DNA from: Camellia lanceoleosa
Lineage: Eukaryota; Streptophyta; Magnoliopsida; Ericales; Theaceae
Length of the DNA: 64,000 bases
Direction of reading: 5' to 3'
Assembly (NCBI GenBank): GCA_025200525.1
Contig: CM045762.1
Span: 82,737,893 to 82,801,892 of the forward strand
In this document: piece after piece, positions 46,270 through 59,035 of the stretch
Layout of the letters: the number at the start of each line of letters is the position of its first letter
How positions within the stretch are numbered: the stretch's first letter is position 1
Position numbers and translations under genes: made by a program
The notes under the pieces: generated by a model
Told to the model about the DNA's origin: nothing
Seen by the model: only the letters and a program-made list of their open reading frames with translations
The model's database searches: none

Positions 46270-46800
46270 CAAACACAACACTTGGATGTTTTCCAATGGT
46301 GGGAGACCTCTCGGTTCACGAGGAGCCTACTTCTCCAGGTATTATTTCCCACCATTTTCTTATTTATAGCTCTCACATCACTTTGGCCCTCAATCTCTTT
46401 TTCTCTGAAAAGCCTTTTCCTCACTTTTTCTCTCAGCACACATATCTCTATTCTTTAATCTCTTCCCAGGTGTGGTTGATGAATAAGTTGAAAGTTGTGG
46501 ACCCTTGCCCCTAACATTCTCCTAGATTCTACTTCTTTCGCTCACAACTAGTGAGCTTTCCCACAGAGGGGTTGTGGTGTGACTGGACGTGCAGCAGATC
46601 CACAACTGACATCGATTGACAATGCCCTTGGCCAGTTCGGATGTGATCAGACCCATTCATATGAGGTGGTGGAATACCCTGCACCATTTCCAACTCGCGC
46701 TTTGCACTAGGCTCGATACTTCACTGCTTAGAGGAGGAGAGAGCACTTGGCCTCTTACTGCTAACTTCAGTTGTGCCCTTTTTGGCAATTGCTAAAGACA
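46270..46800 (+). pseudogene. Truncated antisense DUF7745-type gene in element B
   Basis: The exon end resembles LDVFQWWETSRFTRSLLLQ (46282-46338). An intron of about 131 bp (46339-46469, CAG/GTATTA...CCCAG) is followed by VWLMNKLKVVDPCP and a stop. Further decayed matches run to about 46800 (STWPLTANFSCALFG). Most of the N-terminal exon is missing. Exon-intron position is the same as in element A, and the acceptor here is canonical. Confidence 0.7.
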
Positions 46801-47610
46801 AAAAAACCTAACTCAACTATGCCCCTAGTTCATCATTTTGGCCATATTTTTTTATTTTTTATTTTTTATTTTTTGTGCTTTTGGCTTCTGCTAAAACGAT
46901 TTTGACCAACATGAGAGCTAGATTAACATGCTTGTTTGACTTTCTCCATTGAAATCATGTAAGTCAGGCTATCAACACTGAAAATTTTCCTTTTATGTGT
47001 CCAAGAAATGGTCCAGTTTTGGAAAAATGAAATAATTTTTTAGCAAATTAGTCAACTTCACTAAAAATCTTCAAAACTATTTTTTCAAATGGCCACTACC
47101 CGACCAACAAGAAATTCACTCTTGAGATGCACAACCTTAGATCTGAACTTCATTTGTCTTGCAGCTGAATCTTCTAAAGGAATAGGACAATCAATTTTGA
47201 GCGAAGCTGAGCACGAAGATGAGCCAATTTGCATATGGATAGGATAGCCGAGTTTGAATAGGGATAAGCCAACCAACATGGATGAGACAAGTAGGCTGAA
47301 AATGGTTGGGGATGAACATTAAGATGAAGTTGCCTACATATCCCAAAGATGGGAATCAGGCCGTACGTAGTTCCCGGGTAAGGTGTACTCGGGTATTAAC
47401 ACTCTCCTTTTGTACTCTAACTTTTGCCAAGGCCACCCTTTCAGGTTTTCAACCTTGCGAGCTCTATTTTGTCTTTTCATTTTTCTTTGTTCTTCTTTTT
47501 CTTTTCTTCTTTTCTTCTTTGTTTCCATTTTACATTTTTTTTCATTTTTCATTTTTGTTCTTTTTTTTTTTTTTCATTTTCTTTTTCTTGCTCTAACTTT
47601 TTCCTAGGTC
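46801..47610. other. Spacer of B with polypyrimidine tract
   Basis: Runs of TTTTTTATTTTTTATTTTTT near 46850 and a C/T-rich stretch at 47455-47590 dominate. The tract lies between two diverged direct repeats (47418 and 47592) that are only about 75 bp apart in element A. Open frames here encode low-complexity Phe/Leu/Ser strings and are not considered genes. Confidence 0.6.
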
Positions 47611-47639
47611 GCCCTTTCGTGTTTTCGGCCCAGAGAGCC

Positions 47640-48060
47640 TCTCAAGGATAGAAAAGTTTAACTTGTCCACGTTGATCGGTCATAGGAACTCTAAGACATT
47701 TGAATCTAGGAGAATGGTTGTTGGTCGCTAATGATGTAAGGGCGCATCCAATTGGGTTTGAATTTGCCCCTAGTGTCTTAGATAGGAACTTGATTGTCTT
47801 TCAGCAAAAATTTTCTTCTCTCAGATTCTGGGATTTGGCTTTCTTGCCGATCTCTATTGGTTTGAGAAATAACCCACTTTTGAATCTTCGAGCATATCTA
47901 ACCTTTTTGCCCCTAGTTCAAGGGTTGTTTCTCATCCAGCCATGTAAGCTTTCTTTGATCACATCTGACCTTCTTGCCTATAGTTCAAGGGTTGCTTCCA
48001 ATCCGACCATGCAAGCCTCATATTTTGGTTGATCGTTGAAAAGTTAAAGGTTTGAAAGCA
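47640..48060 (-). pseudogene. Integrase tail and archaeal-type RNase H scraps of element B
   Basis: The DNA at 47645-47870 aligns by eye with the integrase end of element A (7620-7860), including CAACTTGTCCA/TAACTTGTCCA and TTGCCCCTAG. It jumps directly to a piece like 9160-9260 of A. That piece is present twice in tandem (about 47898-47965 and 47966-48035), each with TTTGCCCCTAGTTCAAGGG or a variant. Reverse transcriptase, RNase H and the integrase core are absent. Confidence 0.7.
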
Positions 48061-48640
48061 AAAAGGTCGAGTCTTGAGGCCGAGAGTGATCCTATGCTAT
48101 ACAATCTCAAGATCAATTCCAAGCATGTCTTCGTAGGACCACGCAAAACATTTTTTGAAATCTTTTAATAAAGGGACTAGTCACTCATGCTCTTCTGAAG
48201 ACAATGTAGAACTAATTTGGATCAAGCCAGGATCCTCCTCAATACTCACATTAACATATATGATTTCATTCATTAAGGGATTAGTACGCCTCTCTTCCTT
48301 TCAGTTGATCAAATTTTTGCAAATCTCTGTTTTCATCACATTTATAGAAAAGTTTTGAAAAACTTTGGTCAATGCAATGATTTAAAGGCACATAGAAGTA
48401 GGTTAAAAGTATTGTAGTTTCATTCAGAACTTCTGGCTCAACTGGCTCTATTATACAAATAGACTCAAAAAGTGAAAAAGACAAACAAAACAAGACGGTG
48501 ATGTCTGGGGTAACACCCCCGGAATCACCAAACTCTGACACCACAAGACTAACTCAACACGACTCAACACCCAGTTCAGAAAGTAAAATAAACAACATTT
48601 TTGATTTGCCACAAAACAGTGCATTCCATCCACCATGCCC
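48061..48640 (-). pseudogene. N-terminal part of reverse transcriptase polyprotein of B
   Basis: Positions 48090-48250 match the A region upstream of the polymerase (CTTCGTAGGACCACGC, TTTGAAATCTTTTAATAAAG). The minus frame at 48281-48544 aligns loosely with the acidic N-terminal extension of A (LNETTILLTYFYVPLNHCID against NENGTTVVFEYFSVPLLYCI). The polymerase itself is deleted. Confidence 0.65.
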
Positions 48641-48670
48641 GGAGCAAAATGAGTGCCATTAGCAGGTGGT

Positions 48671-49333
48671 TTATCTCCCGATCAAAAAACTAGCCACATT
48701 ATACCCCCAGTTCATTAATCCAACACCAATAGACTTTGTAGGACCCGGTGGAGTGATGACCTTATTGTCAATCAGATCTTGAACTTCATGGCGAAGACGA
48801 AAACAACAGTCAGTGTCATGGCCGATTTGTTGATGGATGGCACAGTACTTGGCAGCATTATGCTTGGCTGGAAGGGGATCAGGTAGAGGCCGAGGGTCAA
48901 GGGGTTTGAGTTGGACTTGTCCTATGAGGATTTGGAGAGCTTTGGATAAGGTCACGAAAAGGAGATTAAAGGTGCGGTTACCAGTCTTGGAAGGATTGAC
49001 AGAGGGATTGGTAGGTGTTGCCCAGGTTTGGAGATCTTTGATGGGTGTAGGATTGGAGTTGAAATGGGTGTTTCTGGTATAACATCTCTTTTCATGGCTT
49101 ACCGCCAGATTCAAAATGCCCCCAACCTCAGTCGCAAAAGTATCACCTACAGTTTTTGCAACAACTGCAAGCACTTGCTTCTTTTTCAGCCCTTTGACCT
49201 TGAAAGCCTCTATAGCCCATCGGAGATGTGCATCAGTATCGATACTTGCCCCGACCTTGTTCATGCCACTTGCTTCAGCTTTGCCAAGGGATTGGGTGAC
49301 TATATCAGAGTGAGGCCCATTTGTTGTTGACAT
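48671..49333 (-). pseudogene. Second gag block of element B
   Basis: This frame includes AFKVKGLKKKQVLAVVAKTV, LLFVTLSKALQIL, LKPLDPRPLPDPLPAKHN and a zinc-knuckle-like CAIHQQIGHDTDCC...RLRHEVQDLIDNKVITPP. It repeats the function of the knuckle in the other gag block about 900 bp away but is a different lineage, closer to remnant E. It has no capsid core. It may come from recombination between two Tat subfamilies. Confidence 0.75.
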
Positions 49334-49543
49334 GTGATCACCCAGACTCGAGATAGCTTTAGGTTGATCGTTTTCAATTGCAGCTCACCCTAAGATTGGG
49401 GAGCCTTTTGGCGTGAAATTTCTGGCATATGATGTGGTCGATGAGCGAGCCAACATCCCAAAGGCTATATCTGCCACAGTTCTCTACAAATCTTCAATCA
49501 TGCTCATTAGCTCAGAAGTAGTGGGTTCATGGGTTTGAGATGA

Positions 49544-50990
49544 TTAGGGTTCAAGTGCATCTATCATACACAAGTATGTGCTTTCTGGAATGAACACCTC
49601 AAGCTTGGGTAAATAGGCTGGGGTGATGTATATGCTGGGGTTGTAGGTGGATGGTAGTATATGGATTAGGTTGAGGTATGAAGATAATGGGTTAGTGATG
49701 GCATGTGGTCCTTTTGGTGGAGCTATGATCTCTTCGTCAATAAGATCCAGAATCTTATGGTGGAGGCGAATGCAATGGTTTGTATCATGACCATGTTGTT
49801 GATGATAGGCACAGTATTTAGCGGGGTCATGTCTTGGTGGAAGAGGATTTAGGACGGGTCGGGTTCTAGAAGCTCTTGGTACCCTTTTTCTAGCAGCATT
49901 TTCAAGGCTTGAGAGAGACTCATGTAAGAAGGATGGAAATTTCAGGCTTGGGACTGAGTTGATGTGGTTATGGGACTGGTGATGGTGTTTACTTCTGAGC
50001 ATTTCACAGTTGTGCTACCATTGGTAGTAGCATTGGAACTGCGAACAACATTCTTCTTCAAAGGCACATTATCTTCCACAATGATCCCTTGTCTGATGGC
50101 ATCCTCAATTTGAACCCCCATTTCATTAAGCTCTGTAAAGGTAAATCGAGGTAGAACAATCATCTTTTGCACCAACTTGCCATGCAGATTTCGAACAACC
50201 ATTCTTATCTGATCCTTCTCAGAAGGTCTCGTGGTCATCATCGAGGCTTTGGACCTCCATCTTGTCATAAACTGAGAGAAACCCTCTTTCAGCTCTTGAC
50301 AAGTTGCCTCTAGATTACGAGTTGTGACCTCAATCTGTGTATTGTAAGAGTACTGAGCAATGAAGGCTTCGGCCATCTCCTCCCAATTCTGTTTGATGAA
50401 ATCTTCCAACTTAGCATACCAAATGGACACTATACCTGACATGGTGCGACCAAAGAGAGATAGCTTTTGTGGTCTAGTTAAGCCCATCGGGGGTATGATA
50501 TCAGAAAACAATCAGAAATAAACCATCGGATCCCTGGAGCTATCGAAAAGATCAATATGTAGTATCTTAAACCGATCTGGCAATGTAACAACAGAATCAG
50601 TGTATCCATCATCTATGTCCGGGATGGAGTTAACCCCTTGTGCTCTCTTCAAAAACTTCTCTAATTTGTTGAGTTTGAGCACAGTTGGATCGACTTCGAA
50701 TTCAAATGGTGCCTCAGTCTGATAAACCGGTGCTTTGGAAGCTTGTGCTGGGATTGGCTTTGTTAGATTGCCCTAATTTTCTTGAATATTGGCAATATTA
50801 GTAGTGGCACCGGACACATGGATAGCTGCAGTGGGTACATGTGATGCAGAGGCCGCTATTGGCTGCGGTTGCTGTTATTGTAACCTAGTTATAACCTCAG
50901 TTTGACGAGTTGTAACCTCAGTTTGACGGATTGCGTCATGTTGTAGTGTCTCAACTGTCTGTTACAGATGGTGAATCAGTTCATCCATAC
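49544..50990 (-). pseudogene. First gag block of element B with capsid core
   Basis: The 49942-50511 frame reads GLTRPQKLSLFGRTM, SIWYAKLEDFIKQNWEEM, AEAFIAQYSYNTQIE, GFSQFMTRWRSKASMM and EKDQIRMVVRNLHGKL, a well kept gag capsid domain. The overlapping 49544-50002 frame carries KYCAYHQQHGHDTNHC and YNPSIYITPAYLPK. The N-terminal part (to about 50990) is interrupted by stops. It is better preserved than gag of element A. Confidence 0.82.
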
Positions 50991-51910
50991 TAGCCGGGGG
51001 ATACTGTGCCATTGGAATAGGTGACTAGTCTTATGATGGGTTGGAAATAGATGACTGTTTCTGAACCGGGCTGGACACAGGTGAACCAATGGGTGACTAC
51101 TGTAGAAACTAGACTGGTGAATTTTGCATGTCCGTTCTTTGCCTTGCAACTGGTGGTAGTGAGGCAAACTGCCCCTGAACTAGGTCCTCGATCTTACAAA
51201 GTCTATCGACACGAGTCCAGAGTACTCGAAGGATATCGGAGCCTTCTAAAGCTATGGTTCCAGGACTACCTAGCAAAAGAGAAAATAGACAGCACCTCGG
51301 CCTAATCTCACTTAGAACAGATATGATCATAGCTGAATGAATGTACTCCTCGCTGAATTCTACCCCACAAACTAACACCAACTGTACCACTGATATGAAA
51401 CACCCCTGTATAGTTTCAATGTAAAGCACGTACTAGTTAAAAGAGAGCCAAAGCACCCCTATGAGGGGATAGGGTTACCCTATCTTAGTTTTGTCATGAA
51501 CTAGGGTTTCACTACTTCAATCAAGTGGTTTTACGTAATTTTGCATTTGGGTGAGCATCCTGTCCTAGTTTGGAACAGTCACTAGGGCTATACTATATGC
51601 AGCTACGCCGAATGGTCAAAGGGGGGAACCTCAGCAAGACTACCAAATATACCTCTCACACCTAACACCGAGAAGTGAAAGGAGGATCAAATGGTACAGC
51701 GATAGTCCAAATCCAAGGGTTCCATTCCCAACATGGTAAAGCCCACGATCGGTCAACCTTTTGGCAAGATTTTGGGCAAGCCTCTGGCAAACCATCCACG
51801 AATAGTAGATGGCAAACACAATGACTTTAAGAGCACCAATGCAAATGCAATGCAAAGAACATATAAGTGTAGATAAAATTTCATACTATGAAGTTCGAGT
51901 CAAGTTCTCT
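50991..51910 (-). other. 5' leader of element B
   Basis: Non-coding, sharing blocks with the leader of A (for example GGGTTACCCTATCTTAG near 51471 and CACCGAGAAGTGAAAGG near 51666). Confidence 0.55.
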
Positions 51911-51931
51911 AAATCCCTAGTGGAGTCGCCA
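51911..51931 (-). other. Primer-binding site of element B
   Basis: Minus strand TGGCGACTCCACTAGGGA, five bases from the LTR end at 51937, as in element A. Confidence 0.75.
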
Positions 51932-51936
51932 AAAAC

Positions 51937-54721
51937 TGTAGCTTGACTTTTCGTGCTTCTTTTGGATACGACGAGCCCTACAGTTCGAACACCTGTGGTT
52001 TTAAATCTGATTCCACAAGTGTAATGTAAAATAGATAAACACAAAAGAGTCCAAATTCGGCAAATCTTTTTGAAAAATCGATTTGGAATCAAAATGCAAA
52101 AAATGGACTACTTTGCCAGATACAGAGTTGCCACCTAAATATTTTTGGAAAATTTAGGAAACGCATGACTCGTGCCAAAGGCCACATGTCCATCATCACC
52201 AAGATTGTTTTGGTTCGGGAACTTAGGTAAGAGGAGGGAAGGTCATGAATTGAGCACCCCACTCGCTTGATCAAAGATCAACCTCTACTAATCATGATGT
52301 AAATCTTATTTAAATTATATGCTTTTGTTCCAGTTATTAAGCTAACATTACTATATGATGCGTACACAAGTATAGACTAATTTGCAAAGATTGGAAGCCT
52401 TTGATTCCTGTTTGTTTTAAAATTGTTTCGAATATGTACCACTTGAAAAAGTGATCGCATATTTACATTAATCAAATTATTCCAATTTAAACAATTAGCC
52501 TCCATCCACAGGCATTCAAGAGTTATATCAATTAAGCAATTAGTTTCATGGCAAGCATGCTAGACATGGCAACAATCACACTCACGCAAGATGCTAAAGC
52601 AAAAAAATGCTCACTAGTACTCCAAGGTGAGCCAAAAGGAACAAAAGAGTTAGAAAACATGCATGCTCCTAACTAATGCAACATGACTAATGCAACACAT
52701 GTGATATATAATTCATAAGCTTGGCTACTAATTATGACATGTGAATCAATTTGATAGCATGCGTTTAAACACGTATTCAGCAAAGTAATGAACGACAATG
52801 CTTGTTAGAATGATGAACCGAGCCTCGATGCAAGCAAGACTAGTGGATGCAAATCATGGAATATGCCAAAATAAACATGATGTTCTAAACTATCCATCGT
52901 AAGCAGATAAATCAAAGGGAGAAAGACATGGGGTTAGAAGACGTATACATTATTACAAGTTTTTCCCTCGTGTAGGAGGGTCCGAATCAATGTCCTAGCT
53001 AATTACTACAAATTAACTACCTATTACAAACCAAATGAAATAAATTAACTACACTAGCTAATTAACTAATTATTACAACAACAAAATTAACTAACTATTC
53101 TAGATAATTAAATAAGTACAACGCAAGACTAACTAACTACTCTAACTAATTAGTTACAAACTCGCTATTTTAAGTAGAGCATATTACTATTAAAAATCAC
53201 TTTAACGGATCCCGAGAATCAAGGGATGGCTCATGCATGGATGTGAATTTCCACCTGATAATGCTCTCTGTTTTGCTACAAGAATGCCTCTGTTGCGCAG
53301 TTAAAAATTTACACTATTTTTTTACCTCAGCACCTACTCTGCTCTGCTAGAAAAAGGACGTTGTCTACCTGGAAAAAGTGGCCGGCAACCCAGAAGTAGC
53401 GGTTGGGCCAGCCACTAATGTTAGTTCTTTCCTGCTACAACAGAGAACAAACATAGCACAAACAGAGCATTCTCAAGGGATGTTTGTCCACCCTACCTCT
53501 CCTTATCATCAAATAGCTCAAAAGAGAGATAGGCTCGATTCACAAGCCATCAATCGGTGCAATTGCATTGCATACTGACTTATGAATCAAGAGACACAAT
53601 TTCAATAAATGATAAAGAAAGACCAACAAAACCTCCTCCCTATCATGGATTGATCAAGGGAAGTGGTTGACCTTGGAACATTGAACCATTTTCATCACTA
53701 ATAAGTATGAAATGACTCAAGATTCCATGGGTTCAATTAATGTCCGATTGAACCCAAGTTGATTTTATTATCTTGCTCCATTTTATTCCAATTATTACTC
53801 TGTTTCTTTACCTTGCCATCCATTAATAATTGTAGTCCAAAATGAGCATTAAGTCCACTAAAGGAGGGAAGTGTCAAACCAGGTGTTGTTTTAGGCATGA
53901 GAGAGACACCATGCCGTCGGTAATGAACCCCCAAAAGGGATTAAACCATTAAGCACAATACCTCTATCTCAAACATAATCAAGCAATTGGTTTGAAACAA
54001 CTCTCAAACCAAAGGAAAAGCCAAGAAATGATGGAGGTTGTAGAAATGCTTAGAGGTGAACACAAGTATGGAAAGCAAGAAATAAATGCTATCAACTCAA
54101 ATAGGTTGGTGGTTAAAGCCTAAACCACTGAGCCTATGAGGACCATTACACTACAAGCATACTATACAAAGCTTAAATGAAATACACACCTCAAAACTGT
54201 CCTAAATTAGACAAAAACAATGTTGGAATTGATGTAAAAAAGCTAAAAGAGTAAGGTAAAATAATGGAGATTGTAAGCTAGTAAACAAGCATAAGGAGGG
54301 GTGGCTAACTGCTCCATTTTTGGGACCTCAAAACCATATTTTTAGCCTCTGAAAATCTCTGAAAATCAGTGGTAAAAATTTCAAAAAAAGTTGAGAAAAG
54401 AATGGGAAACACAAGGGAAAAAGCTTAAAGAACAAGGTTCAAAGAAGGGTGGTTAACCCCTCCACCTTTGGTAGCTTTAAACCACAAGTTTTAGCCCATA
54501 AAAATATTGTAAAATTAGTTCCAAATCAGCAAGAAAAGATAGAAAACAAGTAGTGTAAAGATGCTCAAAATTATACCTCCTGAAGCAAGGTAACTCTTTT
54601 GTTAACAAACCCACAAGTTGTCACTCTCAATGGTTGAAATTTCGACTCAATAATCTCAGCAAGGAGAACTCGAATATTGGTTTAGGAAGTGTTTGGGTAA
54701 GGTGTGTGTGTCGCAAGATAG

Positions 54722-54762
<41 letters not shown>

Positions 54763-55483
54763 TTTTCGATAATTTGGCCTTTCGGAATTTTTTATAACCT
54801 AAAACCAAGAGGGTTGGCCAAATACATATAGACAAATAGCCTCTTAGGTCGAAAATATCTGTATAGGAACACTAGAGCTTTTGGGGGACAGCTGGCAACC
54901 AATATCTACATTTTACACATGTGGCTGATAGGCCACTATTAGTGGGTGGCTGACCACAAAAATCTACTTCCAGGCCCGACTTCAAACGGGCATATCTCCC
55001 TCATTTGGACTCGTTTTTAGGTCATTCTTAAGTCTAAAATGAAAACTCAGAAGTTTACTTTTGAATCATGGTGGCCTCATATCTAAATTCTAAGTGTGCA
55101 AAGAAATATTCCTATTTTAGTGAAAGATGCTCATTTCTATCCTAACGGATTGATGCCCAATTTCTACCCCAACTAGTTTTCATCCCTCCCCTCCTATTTT
55201 CTTCAACTCCAAACCTCTAAATAAGATGTTTTAAAATATTTTTCAAAGAGTTCACCTCTCTTCCATTTATTTCCACTTTGTCCTTACACGGTTTACTAGA
55301 AAGTGTAATTTTTAACGAAATGTGAGCCTTGGAACATCGTAGAAACATTTTCAAAAATATTTTGAAAAAGTGGGTTTTAAGGTTTAAAATAGTTTTTGTC
55401 AAAATTGTTTTGGTCCAAAATGGGGTGTAAGGTTGGGATTTAGAAGCTCTTCTTGCTGAAGAAATCAAACATTTGTACAACAT
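51937..55483 (-). mobile_element. 5' LTR of element B, main segment
   Basis: It begins TGTAGCTTGACTTTTCGTGC. It holds a GGCC cluster at 54921-54955, an eroded TATA (ACATATAG) near 54824 and a long GATA/GA microsatellite at 54717-54762. A solo LTR interrupts it at 55483; the last 70 bases are at 59036-59105. Confidence 0.88.
54717..54762. repeat. (GATA)n(GA)n microsatellite
   Basis: Six GATA units followed by eleven GA units. The other LTRs have shorter GA runs at the homologous place (28493-28511, 39480-39500, near 42484), about 55-75 bp downstream of the TATA box in the direction of LTR transcription. Confidence 0.9.
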
Positions 55484-58400
55484 TGTAGACACCCCATTTT
55501 TGACCATCCTCAAGACTTGGACGTCATCGATTGAATACTCGATGATTATCCATGTTCGTGTTCGTCTTGAGTTCCCGGAGGTCTCAGCTACGTACCTTGC
55601 CTCAGGATCTCTCGACTCGACTGTTTTGTGTATAGTTTTGCACCAAACACTTGTGTTTTGCCTTGGAAGGGCAGAGAATGGCTTGTGGGCCATCCCCACA
55701 CTCCACTGGCCATGGCTTGAGGCCACCGGCTGTGTTTTGTTGCTATCGGCCAAATGTTTGGCCGACCAACACTATAGATGGTCGACCGGCCATCTTTTTT
55801 GGTCAAATTGCATTTTTGGCCCGCCGACTACTGTGCATCTACTTTTGCAGATATTTTTATGCTAGCTGGCATACACTTTGCTCCGCTCCATACACGTGTA
55901 TGGAGGGATCTCCCTTTTGTTAGCTTGCCTTGGAAGCTTTACAAGATTGAGTCTTCTATAAGAGGAGGCCTTCTCTCCCTCTTTTAGGTTAGACATTATT
56001 TTTCAGAGAGCTCTGGTTTTAGGGTTTGAGTTATGTACCTATCCTATATCTACACCTCCCTCTCTTTTGTGTTTAGTGTGTGTTTTGTCTTACTTTTGTG
56101 CACAAACACCCACCATCACACCTTTCTTTAGCTACTGAGGTACTAAGAGGTTGTTCTTGAAGTTTTGGAGCTAGTTTGGACCTAAGGAGGCTGCTGGTCC
56201 ACCATTGGTGAAGAGGGTCTACAAGGGTAACATTCTTACCCCTTTATTCCCCATTTTTTCATAGCTTTTCTACCTATCTGGAAACTGTTTTTAGACTTGG
56301 TATATAACATATAAAAGTCTTGTTTTTGGCTACTCTAAATAGTTGTTTAAGAGTATTTTGTGGTTTGAGGTTGTTTGATCCCTCTTAAGCCTTGTTAGGC
56401 TCCATTTTTGTGCATTTTTGGTGAGCTCCGGGACCATTGTGTTTGGACCTCCTCACCACTGAAATCTCTCAAGATTTTAGTGATGAGGATGGTGCCTTGA
56501 GGTCCTAACAAAGGAGAGGGCTACCCCCTCTCCTTATTATCCTTGAAAAGGGCCATTTTAGCCTCTTGAGAGAGCATATTGTTTAGGTTCATGTTGGCCA
56601 TGCCTTAACTAATTTTTGTGCTTATTATGTTATAATATAGCTCTGTTTTTGCTTGGTTTAGACACACCTTGCATGCCTTGCATACATGTCTTATAATGCC
56701 ATCATTTAGCCTTGACATGTCTTATGCTTTGAGCCCTTGTTCTAGCATGTTTTTGGCCAAGCTTTGTGAAGCTCCCATGTTTGTTTTGGTATGCTTGAAG
56801 TCTTTTTTGGGCTGCTTTGGTCGACCATGGCATGTTTTGTATAGCTACCTTACATTTTGGCTTGTTAGCCTTGAGTTTTAGATCATGTTGCATGCTTGGC
56901 TTGTCTTTGTTTAGTTGGTTTGAAACCATTTCTAACATGATTCTCAGAGCTTATGTGCATGCCATTAGTCCATGTTTGCATCTTCTTAAGTGTGCTTGAG
57001 AGTTGCTCTTTGTGCCTAAGTGATGGACCATGTTTATATGCATGCTTGTATGTGTATTTGGCCCCACTTCCTTAGCTTTTGGCCACTATTTTGGGCTTAG
57101 TATAGAGCTGTCAAATTAGTGTAAGTCCCTCCTTTGCATAATGTTACATGCTCTCCTTGTATGTTGTTGCATATTTGTGTGTTGTCGCATGATTGAAGTT
57201 GCATGATTGAATGAAGTCACATGCTTGCTTGCATGCTTGAACACCCACATTATGTCTTGCATACTTGTTGGTTGCATTGCTTCATGCCTTGCATGCCTAG
57301 CATGATCATTGTATGCCTTGTATGCTTCTTTGCATTTCCATGATTGCATGCTAGCTCACATGCCTAGGTTGCATCACATTGGCACGCATGCTTAACCTCT
57401 TGAATTGATTGTGATAGAGGTTGAGCCCCATTGTTTGTTTATGTGCATTTCACTCCACATTGAAAATACTCAACTTGGTTTCTTGGGCCATCACGCATTG
57501 AAATGCGCGATTGATGGTCCGAGAATCGAGACCCACCCCCCTTTGAGTCATGAATATGATAAGGAGTGTGGTTGCTGCATACATTGCTTGAAATGCATTG
57601 CCATGATATGTTTTGCCCTCTGCTGTTGTCAAAAACAAATTCTGCAGGAAGCTTTGGCCGGCTGGCCATCTTCAGTGCCGACCGGCCATCCATCAGTGGC
57701 CGATAGCTTAATCATTGACCGGTGACCATTACTCTTGGCCGGTGGCCATTCTTCCTAGCCGGTGGTGTTTCACAGTGTGCAGAGAGCATATCCTGGGACT
57801 CGTGCAGTCTTCAGAGGAGGATAACAATCAAAGCAGAGGCATCTTGTGCATGGCAGTGGCTTTCCGAGCGGAGCTGAGCGCACATTGCATTGGGCCCTCT
57901 TCCTGAGGCTGTTTACTGTTTTAATTAGCTTAGTTAATTTTCTTAACTAGTTAATTGTCTGTAATATTTTAATTAGCTTGTAGGTTAGTTAATTGTATTA
58001 TTCTTTCGGTCCCTCCGAGCGAGGGTAAATTTGTAATAAGTGTGGGTGCGTATGTGCATGTCTTCCAACCCCCACTTCTTTCTCCCTTTTACTTACCTGC
58101 TTTTGATGGTTAGCATTAGGGCATACTTACTTTAGCATACCTTATGTTATGCATGCGTGCATCATTCATCAGCATTGCATGCACCGGGCTCGGCGCATCA
58201 TGCTAACTGCATAGTATTTCAAAATCTAACTTGAATACACGCTATCTGTGCATTTCACATGCCATCCTAGGATTAGCCGAGCCTATTCTAGTGACATTCT
58301 GTATGCGTTGCATTAGCCACTTAACATGGACTAGGATCATGCATGATTACTAACATGTTCTTTGTTTTGGCTCGGATTACGATGTAAGTATTTATGCTTT

Positions 58401-59030
58401 AGCATCTCGCATGAGTGTGAATGTTAACATGCTTACCATGCGGCTAGATGCTTATTTGATTAAACTGCCTGAATGCCTGTGGGTGAAGGTTGGATTGTTT
58501 GAGTTGGGACAACTCATTGAAATCCATGTTTTAGCCTACTTGCGAGTAGCAAATCTCAAAACGTTTTCCAAACGAACGGAAATGCAATGCTTTGTTCCAA
58601 ATTAGGCGATCTAGTCTATACTTGTTTTGCCGCGTGCATCACGTAGTAAATCTAGGCTAATAACTGGAATAAGAACGCATAATGTTTTCAAAACAAGATA
58701 TCATGGTTAGTAGAGGCCGATCTTCGGATCGGGCGAGAGGGGGTGCTCATAGCTGACCTTCCCCAATCGTACCCAAGTTCCCGAGCCGAGGCAACTTTGG
58801 TGATGACGGACGTATGGCCTTAGGCAAACGAGTCAGGGTTTCCTAAATTCCCCCATTAAAAAATATTTAGGTGGCGACTCTGTATCTGGCAAAGCAGTCC
58901 ATGTTTGGCACTTCTTTACAAAAAATCTGTTTTCTCAAAACGATTTGCCGGATTTGGACTCTTTGGTTCAGATTAAGAACCGTGACACAATTGAGTTCGA
59001 ATTGTAGTAAGGCCCAAGGGCGCGTCTACA
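55484..59030 (+). mobile_element. Solo LTR nested in the 5' LTR of element B
   Basis: This is a complete LTR of about 3.55 kb in plus orientation, TGTAGACACCCC to GGCGCGTCTACA. It is flanked by AACAT (55479-55483) and AACGT (59031-59035), one mismatch apart. The uninterrupted host sequence TTGTACAACGTAACTTTCAT exists at 43212-43231. Inside are a GGCC cluster at 55687-55835, a palindrome at 55886-55905, a TATA-like CTATAAGA at 55956-55963 and a second cluster near 57655-57760. It is most similar by eye to the solo LTR at 29677. Confidence 0.93.
55886..55905. promoter_or_regulatory. 20-bp perfect palindrome with G-box core in the nested solo LTR
   Basis: CTCCATACACGTGTATGGAG, 50 bp upstream of CTATAAGA. 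Confidence 0.75.
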
Positions 59031-59035
59031 AACGT

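Noticed and set aside
47306..47651. Phe/Leu/Ser-rich frames as transmembrane proteins
   Set aside because: They translate a polypyrimidine tract that has expanded relative to element A.
55217..55753. 178-residue minus-strand open frame
   Set aside because: It spans the junction of the B LTR and the nested solo LTR and has no conserved domain; both parts are LTR sequence.
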